Assembly (NCBI GenBank): GCA_021781185.1 | Contig: JAJXXI010000262.1 | Span: 1-6,689, forward strand | DNA: 6,689 bases | DNA from: a bacterium | GTDB lineage: Bacteria; Verrucomicrobiota; Verrucomicrobiia; Limisphaerales; UBA11358 | Reading direction: 5' to 3' | In this document: positions 5,560 to 6,689 of the stretch, piece after piece | How the letters are laid out: each line of letters opens with the position of its first letter | How positions within the stretch are numbered: position 1 is the first letter of the stretch | The notes under the pieces: model-generated | The model's database searches: none | Seen by the model: only the letters and a program-made list of their open reading frames with translations | Told to the model about the DNA's origin: nothing | Program-made: the position numbers and the translations under genes

Positions 5560-6390
5560 GTGCATCCTATTGCTTTTTATCTCGGTTCGCTGCCCATCCG
5601 CTGGTATGGCCTCATGATGGCGACGGCTTTTCTCGCCGGCCTGTGGACCGCCACCCGCCGTGCCCGGCTCGTGAATGTTTCCGGTGATGTCATCGGTGAT
5701 GTGACGCTTTGGCTGATGCTTGGCGGTATCGTCGGCGCGCGGTTTGTTTACGTCACGACCTATTGGAAACAGGAGTTTGCCGACCAGCCATTTTCCGAGG
5801 TGTTTATGGTGCAGCACGGCGGTCTGGTTTTTTACGGCGGTCTGATCGGCGCCTCGCTCGCCGTTTGCGCGTATCTCGCTTGGAAGAAGCTGCCTGTCTG
5901 GAAGATTGCCGATATTATGTCACCCAGCATCGCTTTGGGCAGCGTTTTCGGCCGCGTCGGCTGTCTGCTCAACGGTTGCTGCTATGGTCGGCCCTGCGAT
6001 CTGCCGTGGGCGATCCAATTTCCGAACGGTTCCGATGCGTGGGATCAGCAGTTTCACGCCGGGCTGGTCAGCGCGACCGGACCATCCCTGCCGATTCATC
6101 CCACGGAAATATATGACGGGCTGCTGAACCTGATTTTGTATCTTGGCCTCGCGTGGCTGTTCCGCCGCCGGAAATTTGATGGCCAGATTTTCGCGCTTTA
6201 CCTGATGGGCTATGCGATTTTCCGTTCCATCGTGGAATATTTTCGGGGCGACTATCCGCCAGACCACATCCACGATGGGCTGACCTCGGCGCAGCTTTTG
6301 AGCATACCGATGTTCATCGTCGGTCTCGGGCTGCTGTGGTTCTTCAGGCAACGCGCCCAGACAAAACGCAGCCAGCCGGTGGGGGGCTGA
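5560..6390 (+). CDS. lgt: Phosphatidylglycerol-prolipoprotein diacylglyceryl transferase
   Basis: Lgt is an inner-membrane enzyme that transfers diacylglycerol from phosphatidylglycerol to the lipobox cysteine of prolipoproteins, the first step of lipoprotein maturation. The 276-residue protein is typical in length, with about seven hydrophobic segments. Landmarks are [10 protein letters not shown] (11-20, conserved Tyr16), [10 protein letters not shown] (85-94, His86), the signature [13 protein letters not shown] (131-143, Arg132), [12 protein letters not shown] (179-190) and [14 protein letters not shown] (218-231, with Tyr218, Arg222 and Glu226). In the signature the E. coli Asn146 and Glu151 positions are both cysteine. 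The GTG at 5560 is chosen because the [16 protein letters not shown] segment right after it is family-conserved; the later ATGs would cut it off. No clear Shine-Dalgarno precedes it. It follows the DUF3106-like gene by 49 bases and precedes miaA by 2. Confidence 0.95.
   Translation: MHPIAFYLGSLPIRWYGLMMATAFLAGLWTATRRARLVNVSGDVIGDVTLWLMLGGIVGARFVYVTTYWKQEFADQPFSEVFMVQHGGLVFYGGLIGASLAVCAYLAWKKLPVWKIADIMSPSIALGSVFGRVGCLLNGCCYGRPCDLPWAIQFPNGSDAWDQQFHAGLVSATGPSLPIHPTEIYDGLLNLILYLGLAWLFRRRKFDGQIFALYLMGYAIFRSIVEYFRGDYPPDHIHDGLTSAQLLSIPMFIVGLGLLWFFRQRAQTKRSQPVGG
6381..6386 (+). promoter_or_regulatory. Ribosome binding site of miaA inside the end of lgt
   Basis: A GGTGGGGGG run in the last lgt codons ends 6 bases before the miaA ATG at 6393. 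It is the strongest Shine-Dalgarno-like sequence in the window and fixes the miaA start. Confidence 0.5.
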
Positions 6391-6392
6391 AA

Positions 6393-6689
6393 ATGGCCGT
6401 CGCAGCCACAAATTTCCCTCCATCTTCCGACCTTTATTCGCGTTGTCGCTTCGTCGCCGGGCCAACCGCCGTAGGCAAATCGGAAGCCGCGCTGGGTCTG
6501 GCGGAGCGAATTGGTGGTGAGATCATCTCCGTGGACTCGATGCAGGTCTATCGCGGACTGGACATCGGCACGGCCAAGCCATCGCCAGCCGAACGTGCCC
6601 GCGTGCCGCATCATTTGGTGGACGTCTGCGATCTGCACGCTTCCTTCGACGCCGCCCGGTTTGTCCGGCTCGCGGAACAGGCGGTGGCG
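6393..6689 (+). CDS. miaA: tRNA dimethylallyltransferase, N-terminal part (cut by window edge)
   Basis: Ninety-nine codons from an ATG at 6393 run open to the right edge. MiaA adds a dimethylallyl group from DMAPP to N6 of A37 in tRNAs that read codons starting with U, which steadies codon-anticodon pairing. The visible part holds the P-loop GPTAVGKS (23-30), the invariant [16 protein letters not shown] block (48-63, with the catalytic-site Asp48), PHHLVDV (72-78), and the helix around [12 protein letters not shown] (86-97). All are in family order and spacing. About 19 extra residues ([19 protein letters not shown]) precede the first strand, slightly longer than usual; a shorter form cannot be excluded, but the strong ribosome binding site favours this ATG. 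It begins 2 bases after the lgt stop, so the two are almost surely on one transcript. The remaining two thirds are outside the window. Confidence 0.95.
   Translation, partial: MAVAATNFPPSSDLYSRCRFVAGPTAVGKSEAALGLAERIGGEIISVDSMQVYRGLDIGTAKPSPAERARVPHHLVDVCDLHASFDAARFVRLAEQAVA

Noticed and set aside
1..6689. CRISPR arrays, tRNA or rRNA genes, complete IS ends, phage or defence genes
   Set aside because: I looked for regularly spaced repeats, tRNA-like cloverleaf motifs, terminal inverted repeats and typical defence motifs on both strands and found none.

Overview
The window looks like a piece of a Verrucomicrobiota chromosome, most likely from a Pedosphaera-like lineage. This rests on the style of HemE and HemN, a small membrane protein paired with a DUF3106-type protein, and decayed LamG and IS-associated fragments of a kind I associate with that group. 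Placement is inference from protein sequence. No rRNA or tRNA is present to confirm it.

Region 1 (about 1-1430) is a gene graveyard with one probably live gene at its left edge. The minus strand at 1-110 encodes the first 36 residues of a NusG-family antiterminator that runs out of the window. Behind it are a LamG-like domain broken over three reading frames (267-526, minus), a frameshifted IS-associated small protein (746-1068, plus) and the tail of a NarL-type response regulator (1257-1409, plus). Stretches between them show nothing I can identify.

Region 2 (about 1385-3878, minus strand) is a two-gene heme operon. hemE and hemN overlap by 4 bases (ATGA) and catalyse consecutive steps: uroporphyrinogen III to coproporphyrinogen III, then to protoporphyrinogen IX by the oxygen-independent route. 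A terminator-like hairpin lies just past hemN.

Region 3 (3879-4164) is a divergent intergenic region. Region 4 (4165-6689, plus strand) starts with a single-span membrane protein overlapping an exported DUF3106-like protein by 4 bases. This resembles a sigma/anti-sigma style cassette, but the window holds no sigma factor. Then come lgt (prolipoprotein diacylglyceryl transferase, GTG start) and, 2 bases later, the 5' end of miaA (tRNA dimethylallyltransferase), cut by the right edge.

I do not see a new defence, mobile or biosynthetic system here. The most useful second looks are the edge NusG-like gene, active-site substitutions in HemE and Lgt, the orphan membrane-protein/DUF3106 pair with its short repeats, and the three-layer decay at the left end.
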